Assembly: GCF_001426265.1 (NCBI RefSeq)
Contig: NZ_LMDG01000008.1
Coordinates: 1-64,000 of the forward strand
Direction of reading: 5' to 3'
DNA: 64,000 bases
Source of the DNA: Rhizobium sp. Root1220
GTDB taxonomy: Bacteria > Pseudomonadota > Alphaproteobacteria > Rhizobiales > Rhizobiaceae
The translations under genes were made by a program, and so were the position numbers. The notes beneath the pieces were generated by a model. The model saw only the letters and a list, made by a program, of their open reading frames with translations, did no database searches and was not told the origin of the DNA. How positions within the stretch are numbered: position 1 is the first letter of the stretch; every line of letters begins with the position of its first letter. Shown in pieces: positions 44,683 through 55,776 of this stretch.

Positions 44683-44867
44683 CTACCGTCTCCGTGGATC
44701 CCCATCCGCTTTTGTGCCTCAACAGGGATGCAGCCGCAATCGTTCTCTTGACTGGAGCCTCATGCGGCGGAGCCCAGCCTTCGGCTACTTAGAGTGCGTT
44801 CACTCGGAAAAATCGTCTTATACTATCTTGACGCATGGGAGCGCTTGCCGCATAAAGCGCACGAACC

Positions 44868-44881
44868 GTACCGTACGGTAC
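44868..44881. promoter_or_regulatory. Palindromic operator before TetR gene
   Basis: GTACCGTACGGTAC is a perfect 14-bp palindrome, ending 18 bases before the GTG start of the TetR gene and overlapping a partial direct repeat of ACCGT. The position suggests an autoregulatory binding site. Confidence 0.55.
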
Positions 44882-44899
44882 TTATATGGAGGAAGTCAC

Positions 44900-46619
<1,720 letters not shown>

Positions 46620-46642
46620 GCGGTTCCGATTGTGTGTTTCAG

Positions 46643-46674
46643 AGGCCGGTGCGAAAGCGCCGGCCTTTATTTTT
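46643..46674 (+). terminator. Intrinsic terminator after ilvC
   Basis: A 10-bp stem (AGGCCGGTGC with GCGCCGGCCT, one G-T pair), a GAAA loop and a T-rich tail. It overlaps the end of the convergent methyltransferase gene. Confidence 0.85.
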
Positions 46675-47257
46675 GCGCCCGCACGACCAGCCAGCGGGTC
46701 GGCATCCGGTCATAGCCGCTGCCGTCTCCCTCGGTGATGACGACATTGTGCCACCCGCCGTCGCTCAGCATCTCGGAGAGCAATTCCGCCGAGGGATAGT
46801 TGTAGAATCGGCCAAAGCCGTCGCGCCCTTCCGTCTCGCCAGCCTTGAAGGTTGCGTGAAATGCACCACCCGCCTTGAGTGCTCGTCGAATACGCTCCAG
46901 AATGCCGGGCAGCACGGCGAGCGGCACATGCAAAAGGCTTGCTTCCGACCAGACGCCATCGAACAGGCTGTCTTCATCGAGTTCCTCGAAACGCATGACT
47001 ACGACCGGATGCCCGAGAAGCGATTCGGCCTCTCTGGCGAGTTCCACGGAGCCGTCAGTGGGCGTGACGTCGAACCCCTTGGACAACATATACGCACTGT
47101 CCTGGCCGCCTCCGCAGCCGAGCTCGAGAACGGCTGCTCCCGGGGGGAGGAGCGATAGAAAAGCGTCCAGCCGCCTTATCGGCAGAGTGCGTTGGCGCGA
47201 GGCGTAAGTAGCCGCGTTCTCGTCATAGAAGGAGGAAGTCTTTTCGTCGCCTGACAT
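46667..47257 (-). CDS. Class I SAM-dependent methyltransferase
   Basis: A 196-residue Rossmann methyltransferase with motif I AAVLELGCGGGQDSAYMLSKG and the following acidic strand VTPTDGSVELA. The N-terminal FYDENAATYASRQR is typical of this small group. The substrate is unknown. It is convergent with ilvC; a perfect palindrome lies 47 bases upstream of its start. Confidence 0.85.
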   Translation of the reverse strand: MSGDEKTSSFYDENAATYASRQRTLPIRRLDAFLSLLPPGAAVLELGCGGGQDSAYMLSKGFDVTPTDGSVELAREAESLLGHPVVVMRFEELDEDSLFDGVWSEASLLHVPLAVLPGILERIRRALKAGGAFHATFKAGETEGRDGFGRFYNYPSAELLSEMLSDGGWHNVVITEGDGSGYDRMPTRWLVVRAQK

Positions 47258-47303
47258 GATGGTTCACTTCAGATGCGATGTTGGAACCATGTTAAAACGT
47301 CTG

Positions 47304-47327
47304 GTCGCTGCCGCATGCGGCAGCGAC
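47304..47327. repeat. Perfect 24-bp palindrome
   Basis: The 12-base arm GTCGCTGCCGCA is followed immediately by its exact complement with no spacer. It lies between the methyltransferase start (47257) and the GlsB-like gene stop (47357), both on the minus strand. It may be a terminator for the upstream gene, an operator for the methyltransferase, or a cruciform-forming repeat. Confidence 0.6.
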
Positions 47328-47356
47328 GTTGCGTGTCTCGACCTACGAGTGCGGGG

Positions 47357-47614
47357 CTATATCGAGCGTCGCCCGCTGACGGCATGATAAAGCCACAACA
47401 CTACGACGGCGCCGATCACCGCGACGACAAGGCTGTAGATATTGAAGCCCGTAACACCGGCAGCTCCGAAGAAGGTGAAGATCAGACCGCCAACGATCGC
47501 GCCGACAATGCCAAGGACAATGTCCATCAGCATGCCCGAACCGGTCTTGTTGACGATCTTGCTGCCGATGAAGCCGGCGATCAGTCCCAGAATAATCCAT
47601 CCGATAACAGACAT
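47357..47614 (-). CDS. GlsB/YeaQ/YmgE-family membrane protein
   Basis: An 85-residue integral membrane protein with three helices and small-residue GxxxG packing: MSVIGWIILGLIAGFIGSKI, GMLMDIVLGIVGAIVGGLIF, and NIYSLVVAVIGAVVVLWLYH. The family is also called transglycosylase-associated, a stress-linked group of unknown role. ATG 47614 follows AGGAGGGAAATGGCAT. Confidence 0.88.
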   Translation of the reverse strand: MSVIGWIILGLIAGFIGSKIVNKTGSGMLMDIVLGIVGAIVGGLIFTFFGAAGVTGFNIYSLVVAVIGAVVVLWLYHAVSGRRSI

Positions 47615-47765
47615 ATGCCATTTCCCTCCTTGATTGGTCGAATATCTCGACCATCTTCCCATAAAGCTAAATATATGAGTCGGCAGTTTATGGCTAATTG
47701 GACTTTGATGGTTTCATTTCGCACATCTGGACAATGTAACTGAAGAAACCGAAGAGGAGAATAGC

Positions 47766-48206
47766 ATGGGAATGTTTGATGACGCCGTTCCTGGCGGCAA
47801 TATATCGAAGCCGATCATGATCGCGCTCGGCGCGTTGCTTGTCGGTAAACTTCTGGGCGGAGGCAGTAGCCAGGATGATCCAGCCACCCAGCAGGCGAAA
47901 CCACAGGTCGGCGACGGCGGCCTGATGGGCGGGTTGGGCGGACTTCTCGGCAAGCTGACCGAGGCCGGCCAAGGTGACACGGTTGATTCCTGGGTTAAGC
48001 CCGGCCAGAACAAGCCGATCGCTCCGGGTAATCTGGAAAGTGCTCTTGGCTCGCAGACTATCAGCGATCTCGCCCGCCGAGCTGGCATCAGCGAGCAGGA
48101 GTTGCTGCGGCAGTTGTCGACGGTTCTGCCCGGTGTCGTCGACAAGCTGACACCTCAGGGGCAGATCCCCAATCAGGATCAGATTGCCTCGCTTTTCCGG
48201 CACTGA
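47766..48206 (+). CDS. YidB/DUF937-family protein
   Basis: A 146-residue protein starting MGMFDDAVPGG. A glycine-rich middle is followed by the DUF937 helical block SALGSQTISDLARRAGISEQ, then LLRQLSTVLPGVVDKLTPQG. Its role is unknown; members are small soluble or envelope-associated proteins. GAGGAG is upstream. It is divergent from the GlsB-like gene. Confidence 0.85.
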   Translation: MGMFDDAVPGGNISKPIMIALGALLVGKLLGGGSSQDDPATQQAKPQVGDGGLMGGLGGLLGKLTEAGQGDTVDSWVKPGQNKPIAPGNLESALGSQTISDLARRAGISEQELLRQLSTVLPGVVDKLTPQGQIPNQDQIASLFRH

Positions 48207-48411
48207 CGTCGGATTCGTCTCCCGATCAATGCCCTGCTGCCTGTATAGGGAGCAGGGCATGAGCCACTATTTTTCCCATCGCCGTCCTCGCTCTTTTGGA
48301 ATAGAAGGCGTGAAATCTGTCATCGCTGCAAACAAATAGGTCAGCAATGTTGACTTATCATTTGTTGCGTGGTTCTCTCGCCTAAAGACAAAAAATTACG
48401 AGGAAATGCCC

Positions 48412-49632
48412 ATGTTGAATTGGGAGAATATGTTCGCGACGCGCTCGTCGCGCATGCGTGCTTCAGAGATTCGCGAGCTTCTCAAGCTGCTCGACCGTCC
48501 CGATATCATTTCGTTTGCCGGCGGCATTCCTGATCCAGCACTGTTTCCCGATAAGGAATTCAAGGCGGCTTATGCCGATATCTTCGACAGCGCAGCGGTG
48601 GGCTCGGCGCTGCAATACTCGGTCAGCGAAGGCTACAAGCCTTTGCGCGAGTGGCTGATTGGACAATTGGCAGCGCTCGGGATTCCTTGCGAGCTAGACA
48701 ACGTCTTCATCGTTTCCGGTTCGCAGCAGGGGCTCGACTACCTCGGCAAGCTATTCCTTTCGCCGAACGATACGGCCCTCGTCACGTGGCCGACATACCT
48801 CGGCGCGCTGCAGGCATTCAATGCGTATGAGCCAAGCTATGACCAACTGACGCCCAGTGGCAACCGGACGCCCGATTCCTATCGCGTGCAGGCGGCGGCG
48901 GCCGGCGGCAAGGTAAAGTTCGCTTATCTCTCAGCCGACTTCTCCAATCCAACCGGTGAGACCGTCGATCTGGCGGGTCGCGAGAAAGTTCTGGCGCTCG
49001 CCGAGGAACTGGACATCGCCCTCATCGAGGATGCGGCGTATCAGTCATTGCGCTTTGATGGTGACCCCATTCCGCCGATCCTGGCACTCGAAATCGCCAA
49101 GAAGGGCAACATCAACAATACACGTACGATCTATTGCGGCAGCTTTTCGAAGACGCTGGCGCCGGGACTTCGCGTCGGCTTCATCGTCGGGAATGCTCCT
49201 GTCATTCGCAAGCTGGTATTGATGAAGCAGGCCGCCGACCTGCATTCCTCGACGATCAACCAGATGGCAATCGCCCATGTGGCGGAACGCGGCTTCGATG
49301 CGCAGGTCGCCAAGATCAAATCGGTCTACAGTCACCGTCGCAACGTCATGCTGGCCGCGCTCGAAAAATACATGCCGGCCGGCATCAGCTGGACGAAGCC
49401 GGAAGGCGGCATGTTCATCTGGATCACGCTTCCTAAAGGCATGGATGGCGCACAGCTGCTGGCCAAGTCGCTGGAAACGGCCAAGGTTGCCTTCGTTCCG
49501 GGCAAAGCCTTTTTTGCCGATGGCTCCGGCGCGAACACCTTCCGTGTCAGCTTCTCCTCTTCAAACGACCAGATGATCGAAGAGGGTATCAGCCGGCTCG
49601 GCAAGCTGATCGCTAGCGAAATCGGCGGCTGA
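48412..49632 (+). CDS. PLP-dependent class I/II aminotransferase (LysN/2-aminoadipate type)
   Basis: A 406-residue fold-type I aminotransferase. ISFAGGIPDPALFPDKEF is the substrate-binding N-terminus, GSQQGLDYLGKLFLSPND and the PLP lysine in YCGSFSKTLAPGLRVGF are diagnostic, and the C-terminal FRVSFSS carries the carboxylate-binding Arg. ATG 48412 is used because GAGGAA is six bases upstream; ATG 48406 would abut it. It resembles 2-aminoadipate or aromatic/branched-chain aminotransferases. Confidence 0.93.
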   Translation: MLNWENMFATRSSRMRASEIRELLKLLDRPDIISFAGGIPDPALFPDKEFKAAYADIFDSAAVGSALQYSVSEGYKPLREWLIGQLAALGIPCELDNVFIVSGSQQGLDYLGKLFLSPNDTALVTWPTYLGALQAFNAYEPSYDQLTPSGNRTPDSYRVQAAAAGGKVKFAYLSADFSNPTGETVDLAGREKVLALAEELDIALIEDAAYQSLRFDGDPIPPILALEIAKKGNINNTRTIYCGSFSKTLAPGLRVGFIVGNAPVIRKLVLMKQAADLHSSTINQMAIAHVAERGFDAQVAKIKSVYSHRRNVMLAALEKYMPAGISWTKPEGGMFIWITLPKGMDGAQLLAKSLETAKVAFVPGKAFFADGSGANTFRVSFSSSNDQMIEEGISRLGKLIASEIGG

Positions 49633-49657
49633 TCGGCCGCCGACCACATGCGAGCGC

Positions 49658-50716
49658 TTATTTATCGAGGTGAGGGCCGAGCAACTCCAGATCGGCCTCG
49701 CCAAGGCGGTCCTTCGCCGTGTTTAGCTGGTGCCAATATGGATAGATCACCGGCGGCTGGCTGACAGCGTCAAGGCGCTTACGCTCCTCGTCCGTGAGCT
49801 TCAGTTCGGCGGATGCAAGGTTGTCCTTGAACTGCGCCTTGGTGCGTCCGCCGATGATTACCGAGGTAATGGCCTTGCGGCCGATCAGCCAGGCGAGTGC
49901 GACCTGCGCTGCGGAGACGCCGCGCGCTTCGCCGATCGAAACCAGTGTCTCGACGATGTTCCAGAGGCGGTTTTCGTCGCGGATCGGCGGTTCGGTCCAG
50001 CCGGCAAACTGGCGCGTGCCTTCTGGCGCTGCCTGGTTGCGGCGATGCTTACCGGACAGGAGACCGGCGGCGAGCGGGCTCCAGACAAGAACACCAAGCC
50101 CCTGATCGACGCTGATCGGCAGCAGTTCGTATTCGGCCTCGCGCGCTTCGAGCGTATAGTGGATCTGCTGGCTGACGAAGCGTTCGCGCTTTTCCTGCGC
50201 GCTTACCCCGAGCGCCTTCATGATGTGCCAGCCGGAAAAGTTCGAGCAGCCCACATAGCGCACCTTGCCCTGGCGAACGAGGGTATCCAGCGCCTCCATC
50301 GTTTCCTCCAGCGGCGTCTGTCCGTCCCATTCGTGCAGTTGGTAGAGATCGATGACATCGGTCTTGAGCCGCTTGAGGCTGGCCTCGCAGGCGTTGATGA
50401 GGTGGTAGCGCGAAGATCCAGAATCGTTCGGCCCACTGCCCATCGGGAAACGCGCCTTCGTGGCGAGGAGGACGTCACTCTTGCGACGGCCCCCCATGAT
50501 TTCCCCGATGATCTCTTCCGACACGCCAGCGGAGTAGACATCGGCGGTGTCGATCAGGTTGACGCCTGTATCAATGCACAGGTCGATCAGCTTGCGCGCC
50601 TCGTTGACACCGAGGTCACCAACAGTCTTCGCCCAGCCTTTGCCACCGAAGGTCATCGTGCCCACGGTCAGTGTCGAAATCTTCAGGCCGGAACGGCCGA
50701 GCAGGCGGTATTCCAT
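49658..50716 (-). CDS. Aldo/keto reductase
   Basis: A 352-residue NADPH-dependent carbonyl reductase of the YajO/Tas-like group. Catalytic Asp/Tyr lie in DTADVYSAG, Lys in LATKARFPMG, His in LYQLHEWDG, and the cofactor region is IIGGRTKAQFKDNL. ATG 50716 follows TTGGAGGAAGGT. It is convergent with the aminotransferase. The substrate is unknown. Confidence 0.93.
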   Translation of the reverse strand: MEYRLLGRSGLKISTLTVGTMTFGGKGWAKTVGDLGVNEARKLIDLCIDTGVNLIDTADVYSAGVSEEIIGEIMGGRRKSDVLLATKARFPMGSGPNDSGSSRYHLINACEASLKRLKTDVIDLYQLHEWDGQTPLEETMEALDTLVRQGKVRYVGCSNFSGWHIMKALGVSAQEKRERFVSQQIHYTLEAREAEYELLPISVDQGLGVLVWSPLAAGLLSGKHRRNQAAPEGTRQFAGWTEPPIRDENRLWNIVETLVSIGEARGVSAAQVALAWLIGRKAITSVIIGGRTKAQFKDNLASAELKLTDEERKRLDAVSQPPVIYPYWHQLNTAKDRLGEADLELLGPHLDK

Positions 50717-50890
50717 ATACCTTCCTCCAATCCCAAAATGAAAAGTGAAACGTGCGCTAGAAGATAGGGGTGGCCATGATGGGTCAAGAGCATGCTGCAA
50801 GGCATTCCGTCGCGCGGGGCAGGCGTGTGTCACAATCATGTTATTCGCATTGGCTAAGGAACGGCCACCAGTCACCGAGGGTTACCCACC

Positions 50891-51868
50891 ATGAAGACGA
50901 TCGTTTCCGCTGCGGCTCTTCTCGCCGCCAGCCTGTTGGCCATTCCAGCATCTGCTGCCAATCTTGTGTTGTACACCAGCCAGCCGAACGAGGACGCACA
51001 GGCGACCGTCGACGGCTTCATGGCAGCCAATCCCGACGTCAAGGTCGACTGGGTCCGCGACGGCACGCCGAAGATCATGGCCAAGCTGCAGGCCGAAATC
51101 GCTGCCGGCAACCCGGTCGCCGACGTGCTGCTCATCGCCGACACCGTGACGCTCGAGCGCCTCAAGGAAGAGGGCAAGCTGCTTGCCTACAAGTCGCCGG
51201 AAGCCGCCAACTACGATGCCGCGCTCTACGACGCTGACGGTTACTACTATTCCACGAAGCTGATCACCACCGGCATCATCTACAACACGTCGGCATCGCT
51301 GAAGCCGACGAGCTGGAAGGACCTCACCAAGCCGGAGGCCAAAGGCCTCGTCACCATGCCGAGCCCGCTGACTTCGGGTGCAGCCCTGATCCACGCACAG
51401 ACGCTGGCCGGCGTCGACGGCCTCGGCTGGAACTTCTACAAAGCGCTGGCCGAGAACGGCGCGACGGCGGCTGGCGGCAACGGCGCTGTCCTCAAGTCTG
51501 TGGCCTCGGGCGAGAAGGCTTACGGCATGATCGTCGACTACATGCCGATTCGCGAGAAGGCCAAGGGTGCTCCGGTCGAGTTCGTCTTCCCGGCTGAAGG
51601 CGTTTCCGCCGTTACAGAGCCGGTCGGTATCCTTGCCAGCACGAAGAGTGGCGATGCCGCCAAGAAGTTCGTCGACTATGTCCTGTCGGAAAAGGGTCAG
51701 GAGGGCTTCCTGAAGCTCGGCTACATCCCGGCCCGCAACGGCATGAAGCTGCCGGAAGGCTTCCCGGCCCGCGACAGCATCAAGGTGTTGCCGATCAATG
51801 CGGCCGCAGCCTTGAAGAGCACCGATCAGGACCTGAAGACCTTCTCCGGCATTTACGGCTCGAACTGA
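50891..51868 (+). CDS. ABC transporter periplasmic binding protein
   Basis: A 325-residue extracellular binding protein with signal peptide (about 1-22, ASA-AN). The first strand is NLVLYTSQPNEDAQATVDGF and the hinge LQAEIAAGNPVADVLLIAD, typical of the Fe3+/phosphonate/putrescine-like binding family 1 and 6. No clear double-tyrosine iron signature is seen. It is the first gene of a three-gene importer operon. Confidence 0.92.
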   Translation: MKTIVSAAALLAASLLAIPASAANLVLYTSQPNEDAQATVDGFMAANPDVKVDWVRDGTPKIMAKLQAEIAAGNPVADVLLIADTVTLERLKEEGKLLAYKSPEAANYDAALYDADGYYYSTKLITTGIIYNTSASLKPTSWKDLTKPEAKGLVTMPSPLTSGAALIHAQTLAGVDGLGWNFYKALAENGATAAGGNGAVLKSVASGEKAYGMIVDYMPIREKAKGAPVEFVFPAEGVSAVTEPVGILASTKSGDAAKKFVDYVLSEKGQEGFLKLGYIPARNGMKLPEGFPARDSIKVLPINAAAALKSTDQDLKTFSGIYGSN

Positions 51869-51885
51869 TCACAGCCGGAAAGCAA

Positions 51886-53580
51886 ATGTACGGATACATC
51901 CGTCCCGGAAGCAGCCAGCCCGTCTGGCTGTTTCCTTTAGTCGTTGCCGTCGTCCTGATCCTCAGCGTGCTGCCTCTGGCGCGGCTGGCGGTGACCGGTA
52001 TTGCCGCGCTCGCAAACGGCGGCGTCTGGGCCGTGCTCGGCGATCCGGCGCTCTGGTCGGCGACTTACTATACATTGGTGACTGCCATCCTCGGCACGCT
52101 GATCTCGCTCGTCATCGGCTGCGCCTTCGCCTTCCTGTTGACGCTGACGGATATCCGTGGCAAGGGGGCCCTGAGCTTCCTCTTCGTGCTGCCGATGATG
52201 ATCCCGCCGCAGGTGACCGCACTTGCCTGGGTACAGATGACGGGCCCGTCGAGCCCGCTTCTGAAGGCACTGCACATCGCCCCGCCGATGGGATCGCCGC
52301 AGCCGCTCTATTCGCTCAGTGGCATCGCGCTGCTTTATGGCGTCCAGCATGCGCCGCTCGTCTATCTCGCCCTTCGTTCCGGGCTGATGAGCCTGCCGCG
52401 CGACGGCGTCGAGGCGGCGCGGCTTTCCGGCGCGACCAACCTGCGAGTCTTCCGCGACATCATCCTGCCGCTGTCGCTGCCGGGCATCATCGCCGGGGCG
52501 GCGATCTCCTTCGTCTCCTGCACCGGCAATTTCGGCATTCCGGCGATCCTCGGCATCCCGGCCTCGATCTATACGCTGCCGACGCTGATCTTCACCAAGT
52601 TCGCGGCCTTCACCAGCCGCACCTTCGGCGATGTCGCGCTGCTTTCGGCGATCATCGCGATCATCGCGGTGGCCGGCCTTGCCGTTCAGGACCGCGCGCT
52701 GCGCGGCCGCGACTATCGCGTGCTCGGGCTTTCGGGCGCTACAGCCGCCTTCGAGATCGGCGGATGGAAATTCCTGTTGACGCCGCTTCTTTGGCTCGTC
52801 CTGTTCTTCATGCTGGCAGCGCCCTTCTTCGCACTGGTCGCGGGTGCGCTGGTGCCGGCCTATGGCGTACCGTTCACTTTCAAGACCGTGACCTTCAACG
52901 CCTTCTACGAGATTCTCTTCCGGCAGGCGGTGACGCGCACGGCCTTTGCCAATTCGCTGTCGCTTGCGGCCGGAACGGCGGTATGTCTCCTTGCGGTGAC
53001 AGTGCTTGCCGCCTATGCGCTATCGCGGCGCCGAGATGCCCTCGGCCGCATCGTATCGAGCCTGATCGAGATACCCTATTCGATGCCGGGCATCGTCATG
53101 GCGGTCTCCTTCATCCTCGTTTTTGCGGCACCCATCCCGATCCTTAATGTGACGCTCTACGGCACGATCTGGATCATCCTGATCGCCTATTTCTCGAGCT
53201 TCTTCGCCGTCAGCCTCAAGCCGGTCGTCTCCGCCTTCCACCAGCTCGATCCGGCGCTGGAGGAGGCGGCCAGGCTTTCCGGCGCAGGCTTTTTCCGGCG
53301 GCTGAAGGACATCATCGTGCCGCTGATCGCTCCGGCGGCCGGTGCGTCGGTGATCCTCGTCTTCCTGATCGCCTGCAACGAGCTGACGATCTCGGCGCTG
53401 CTCTGGTCGGCGGGCACGCAGACGCTCGGCGTCGCCATCTACAATCTCGACGACAGCGGCAGTTCCGACCTTGCCTCGGCGCTTTCCGTGCTCGTCGTCC
53501 TCATGGTCGTGTTCATGATGCTGCTTCTCGAACTGATGGCAAAGCGGCTGCCGAAGGGAGTGGTGCCGTGGCGAAGCTGA
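51886..53580 (+). CDS. ABC transporter permease, fused two-domain (FbpB type)
   Basis: A 564-residue permease with about 12 helices and two EAA loops, EAARLSGATNLRVFRDIILP and EEAARLSGAGFFRRLKDIIV. It is thus a tandem fusion of two permease halves in one polypeptide, as in FbpB/AfuB. It overlaps the ATPase gene by 13 bases. With the binding protein and ATPase it makes a complete importer, often annotated as iron uptake though other substrates occur. Confidence 0.93.
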   Translation: MYGYIRPGSSQPVWLFPLVVAVVLILSVLPLARLAVTGIAALANGGVWAVLGDPALWSATYYTLVTAILGTLISLVIGCAFAFLLTLTDIRGKGALSFLFVLPMMIPPQVTALAWVQMTGPSSPLLKALHIAPPMGSPQPLYSLSGIALLYGVQHAPLVYLALRSGLMSLPRDGVEAARLSGATNLRVFRDIILPLSLPGIIAGAAISFVSCTGNFGIPAILGIPASIYTLPTLIFTKFAAFTSRTFGDVALLSAIIAIIAVAGLAVQDRALRGRDYRVLGLSGATAAFEIGGWKFLLTPLLWLVLFFMLAAPFFALVAGALVPAYGVPFTFKTVTFNAFYEILFRQAVTRTAFANSLSLAAGTAVCLLAVTVLAAYALSRRRDALGRIVSSLIEIPYSMPGIVMAVSFILVFAAPIPILNVTLYGTIWIILIAYFSSFFAVSLKPVVSAFHQLDPALEEAARLSGAGFFRRLKDIIVPLIAPAAGASVILVFLIACNELTISALLWSAGTQTLGVAIYNLDDSGSSDLASALSVLVVLMVVFMMLLLELMAKRLPKGVVPWRS

Positions 53581-54596
53581 TCCTCAACCGCGTCGCCAAG
53601 GACTTCGGCACCGGCCGCGCCGCCGTCAGCGATCTTTCGCTCGACGTGCGGGAAGGTGGCTTCCTGGCGCTGCTCGGCCCTTCCGGCTGCGGCAAGACGA
53701 CGGTGCTGCGCATGATCGCCGGTTTCGAGACGCCGACGGATGGCTCCATCCATCTCGGTGAACGGCTGCTGGCCGACGCGTCGCAATCGCTGCCGCCGGA
53801 GAGGCGCAACATGGCGATGGTGTTCCAGTCCTATGCGCTTTGGCCGCATATGAGCGTTGCCAACAATGTCGGCTATCCGCTGAAGGTGCGCGGCATTTCC
53901 GGCGAACTGTACCGGCAGAAGGTGCGCGAGGCGCTGGCGACGGTGCGGCTTGTCGACTACGCCGAGCGGCGTCCGGCCGATCTCTCCGGCGGCCAGCGGC
54001 AGCGCGTGGCGCTGGCGCGCTGCCTGGTGACCTCGCCCGACGTGGTGCTGCTCGACGAGCCGCTCGCCAACCTTGACCGCCATCTGAAACAGGAGATGGA
54101 AGAGACGTTTCGCGAATTCCACCAGCGCTCGGGCGCGACGATGATCTATGTCACGCACGACCAGAGCGAGGCGATGGCGCTGGCGACGGATGTCGCGGTT
54201 ATGTCCGAGGGCCGGCTGTTGCAGGTGGCGCCGCCGTCGGAGATCTATGCGCGGCCGGAAGGCCGGCTGGTCGGCGGGCTGATCGGGCGCGGCGCCATAC
54301 TGACGCTTGCGTCTCCGGATGGTGACCAGCGGCAGCTTGACTGGGCGATCCTGCGGACTCTCCTTTCCGGGGCGGCGGCAGACCGGGCGAGCGCGGAGAT
54401 TCTCGTTCGTCAGGAGGACGTCGTCATCGGCAGTGACGGCATTCCCGCCAATGTCGAATCCGTCCTCTATGAGGGCGAACGTTACGCCGTGAAACTGACG
54501 CTTGCGGATGGCCAGACGCTGCGGTGTTTCAGCCGCACACCGGTCCACGCCGGTGAAAGCGTGCATGTCATCGTCAGGACCTCATGGCGGCTTTGA
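53568..54596 (+). CDS. ABC transporter ATP-binding protein
   Basis: A 342-residue ATPase: Walker A GPSGCGKTT, Q-loop VFQSYALWPH, signature LSGGQRQRVALARCL, Walker B VVLLDEPLANLD and the H-loop in YVTHDQSEAMALA. A C-terminal TOBE-like domain (about 245-340) marks the MalK/PotA/FbpC group. The start is GTG 53568, overlapping the permease. It energises the importer. Confidence 0.95.
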   Translation: MAKLILNRVAKDFGTGRAAVSDLSLDVREGGFLALLGPSGCGKTTVLRMIAGFETPTDGSIHLGERLLADASQSLPPERRNMAMVFQSYALWPHMSVANNVGYPLKVRGISGELYRQKVREALATVRLVDYAERRPADLSGGQRQRVALARCLVTSPDVVLLDEPLANLDRHLKQEMEETFREFHQRSGATMIYVTHDQSEAMALATDVAVMSEGRLLQVAPPSEIYARPEGRLVGGLIGRGAILTLASPDGDQRQLDWAILRTLLSGAAADRASAEILVRQEDVVIGSDGIPANVESVLYEGERYAVKLTLADGQTLRCFSRTPVHAGESVHVIVRTSWRL

Positions 54597-54666
54597 TTGT
54601 GCAGGGCGTCTTTCCGAAACGGCGTTTCGCCTCTACTAATGGCACGATGCCAACCGGAAATGCCTG

Positions 54667-55776
54667 ATGTCGCTTCGCCTTGCCACGTTCAACGTCGAAA
54701 ACCTGATGACGCGTTTCGATTTCACCGGGTTCCGCAACCAGTTGCGCCAGGATCGCGTCATCAAGCTGTTCGAGGTTCGAAGCGAAGGGGTCTACCAACA
54801 GCTCGAACAGGCGCGTGTCATTTCCTCCACCGACGATACACTGCAGATGACGGCGCTGGCGATCGCCGATGCCGATGCTGACATTCTCTGCCTGCAAGAG
54901 ATCGACAACATGGAGGCGCTGCAGGCATTTGAATACGGCTATCTCTTCCGAATGGTCGGAAACGGCTATCGCCAGAAGTATCTGGTCGAGGGAAACGACA
55001 GCCGCGGGATCGATGTTGCCGTGCTGATGCGCGAAGAGACGCGCGACGGCCAGAGGATAGAGCTCAAGGATATCAAGAGCCACGCGATGACAACCTATCG
55101 CGATCTCGATCTCTTCGACGACGAACTGGCCCAGACGAATCGCATTGATGACAAGGTTTTCAAGCGAGACTGTCTGGAGCTTGACCTTCTGATCGGCGGT
55201 GTTCCGATGACGCTATACGTTGTCCATTTTAAATCCATGGGCAGCCCGCGCGAAGGGCTGGATGGCCGTCACTACACAATGCCCATCCGCCGTGCCGAGG
55301 CGCGGGCAGTTCGCCGCCTCATCGAGGATCGCTTCGGCGCGGGGCAGACGGCCAACAAGCGATTCGTCATCTGCGGTGACATGAACGACTATCAGGAACG
55401 GGTCGACGTGATCGGCAGCCGCCGCAGCGGTTATCGCTTCGAGCACCGGGACGAGACTGTCAGCGCGCTTGACGTCTTCAGCCACGACGGCTTTGCCGAG
55501 AACGTCGTTCGGCGCCGTGATCTGACGGATCGCTGGACGCTCTACCACGCGCGTGGACCTGAAGAGCAGTGGCTCTGCCAGCTCGACTACCTCTGGCTCT
55601 CGCCGGCACTCGCCAGAACGAATGCCGGGCGGCTGCCGGAGATCATCCGGCATGGCCAGCCCTATCGCACGGTCTTTCCGCCCGGGCAGGAGGTTGACCG
55701 ATACCCCCGCACGGGCTGGGACCGGCCGAAGGCCTCGGATCATTGCCCCGTTGTTATGACATTGGACCTGATATGA
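54667..55776 (+). CDS. Endonuclease/exonuclease/phosphatase family hydrolase
   Basis: A 369-residue EEP-fold enzyme with TFNVENLMTRFDF, CLQEIDNMEAL, FVICGDMNDY and the final SDHCPVVMTLD. These supply the metal and catalytic Asn, Glu, Asp and His. Members cleave phosphodiesters in nucleic acids or small molecules. There is no signal peptide, so it is cytoplasmic. Its stop overlaps the NUDIX start (ATGA), and it lies 70 bases after the ABC transporter genes. Confidence 0.9.
   Translation: MSLRLATFNVENLMTRFDFTGFRNQLRQDRVIKLFEVRSEGVYQQLEQARVISSTDDTLQMTALAIADADADILCLQEIDNMEALQAFEYGYLFRMVGNGYRQKYLVEGNDSRGIDVAVLMREETRDGQRIELKDIKSHAMTTYRDLDLFDDELAQTNRIDDKVFKRDCLELDLLIGGVPMTLYVVHFKSMGSPREGLDGRHYTMPIRRAEARAVRRLIEDRFGAGQTANKRFVICGDMNDYQERVDVIGSRRSGYRFEHRDETVSALDVFSHDGFAENVVRRRDLTDRWTLYHARGPEEQWLCQLDYLWLSPALARTNAGRLPEIIRHGQPYRTVFPPGQEVDRYPRTGWDRPKASDHCPVVMTLDLI

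Noticed and set aside
53439..54566. 375-codon minus-strand frame
   Set aside because: Antisense to the ABC ATPase gene; Arg/His-rich shadow without a recognised family.
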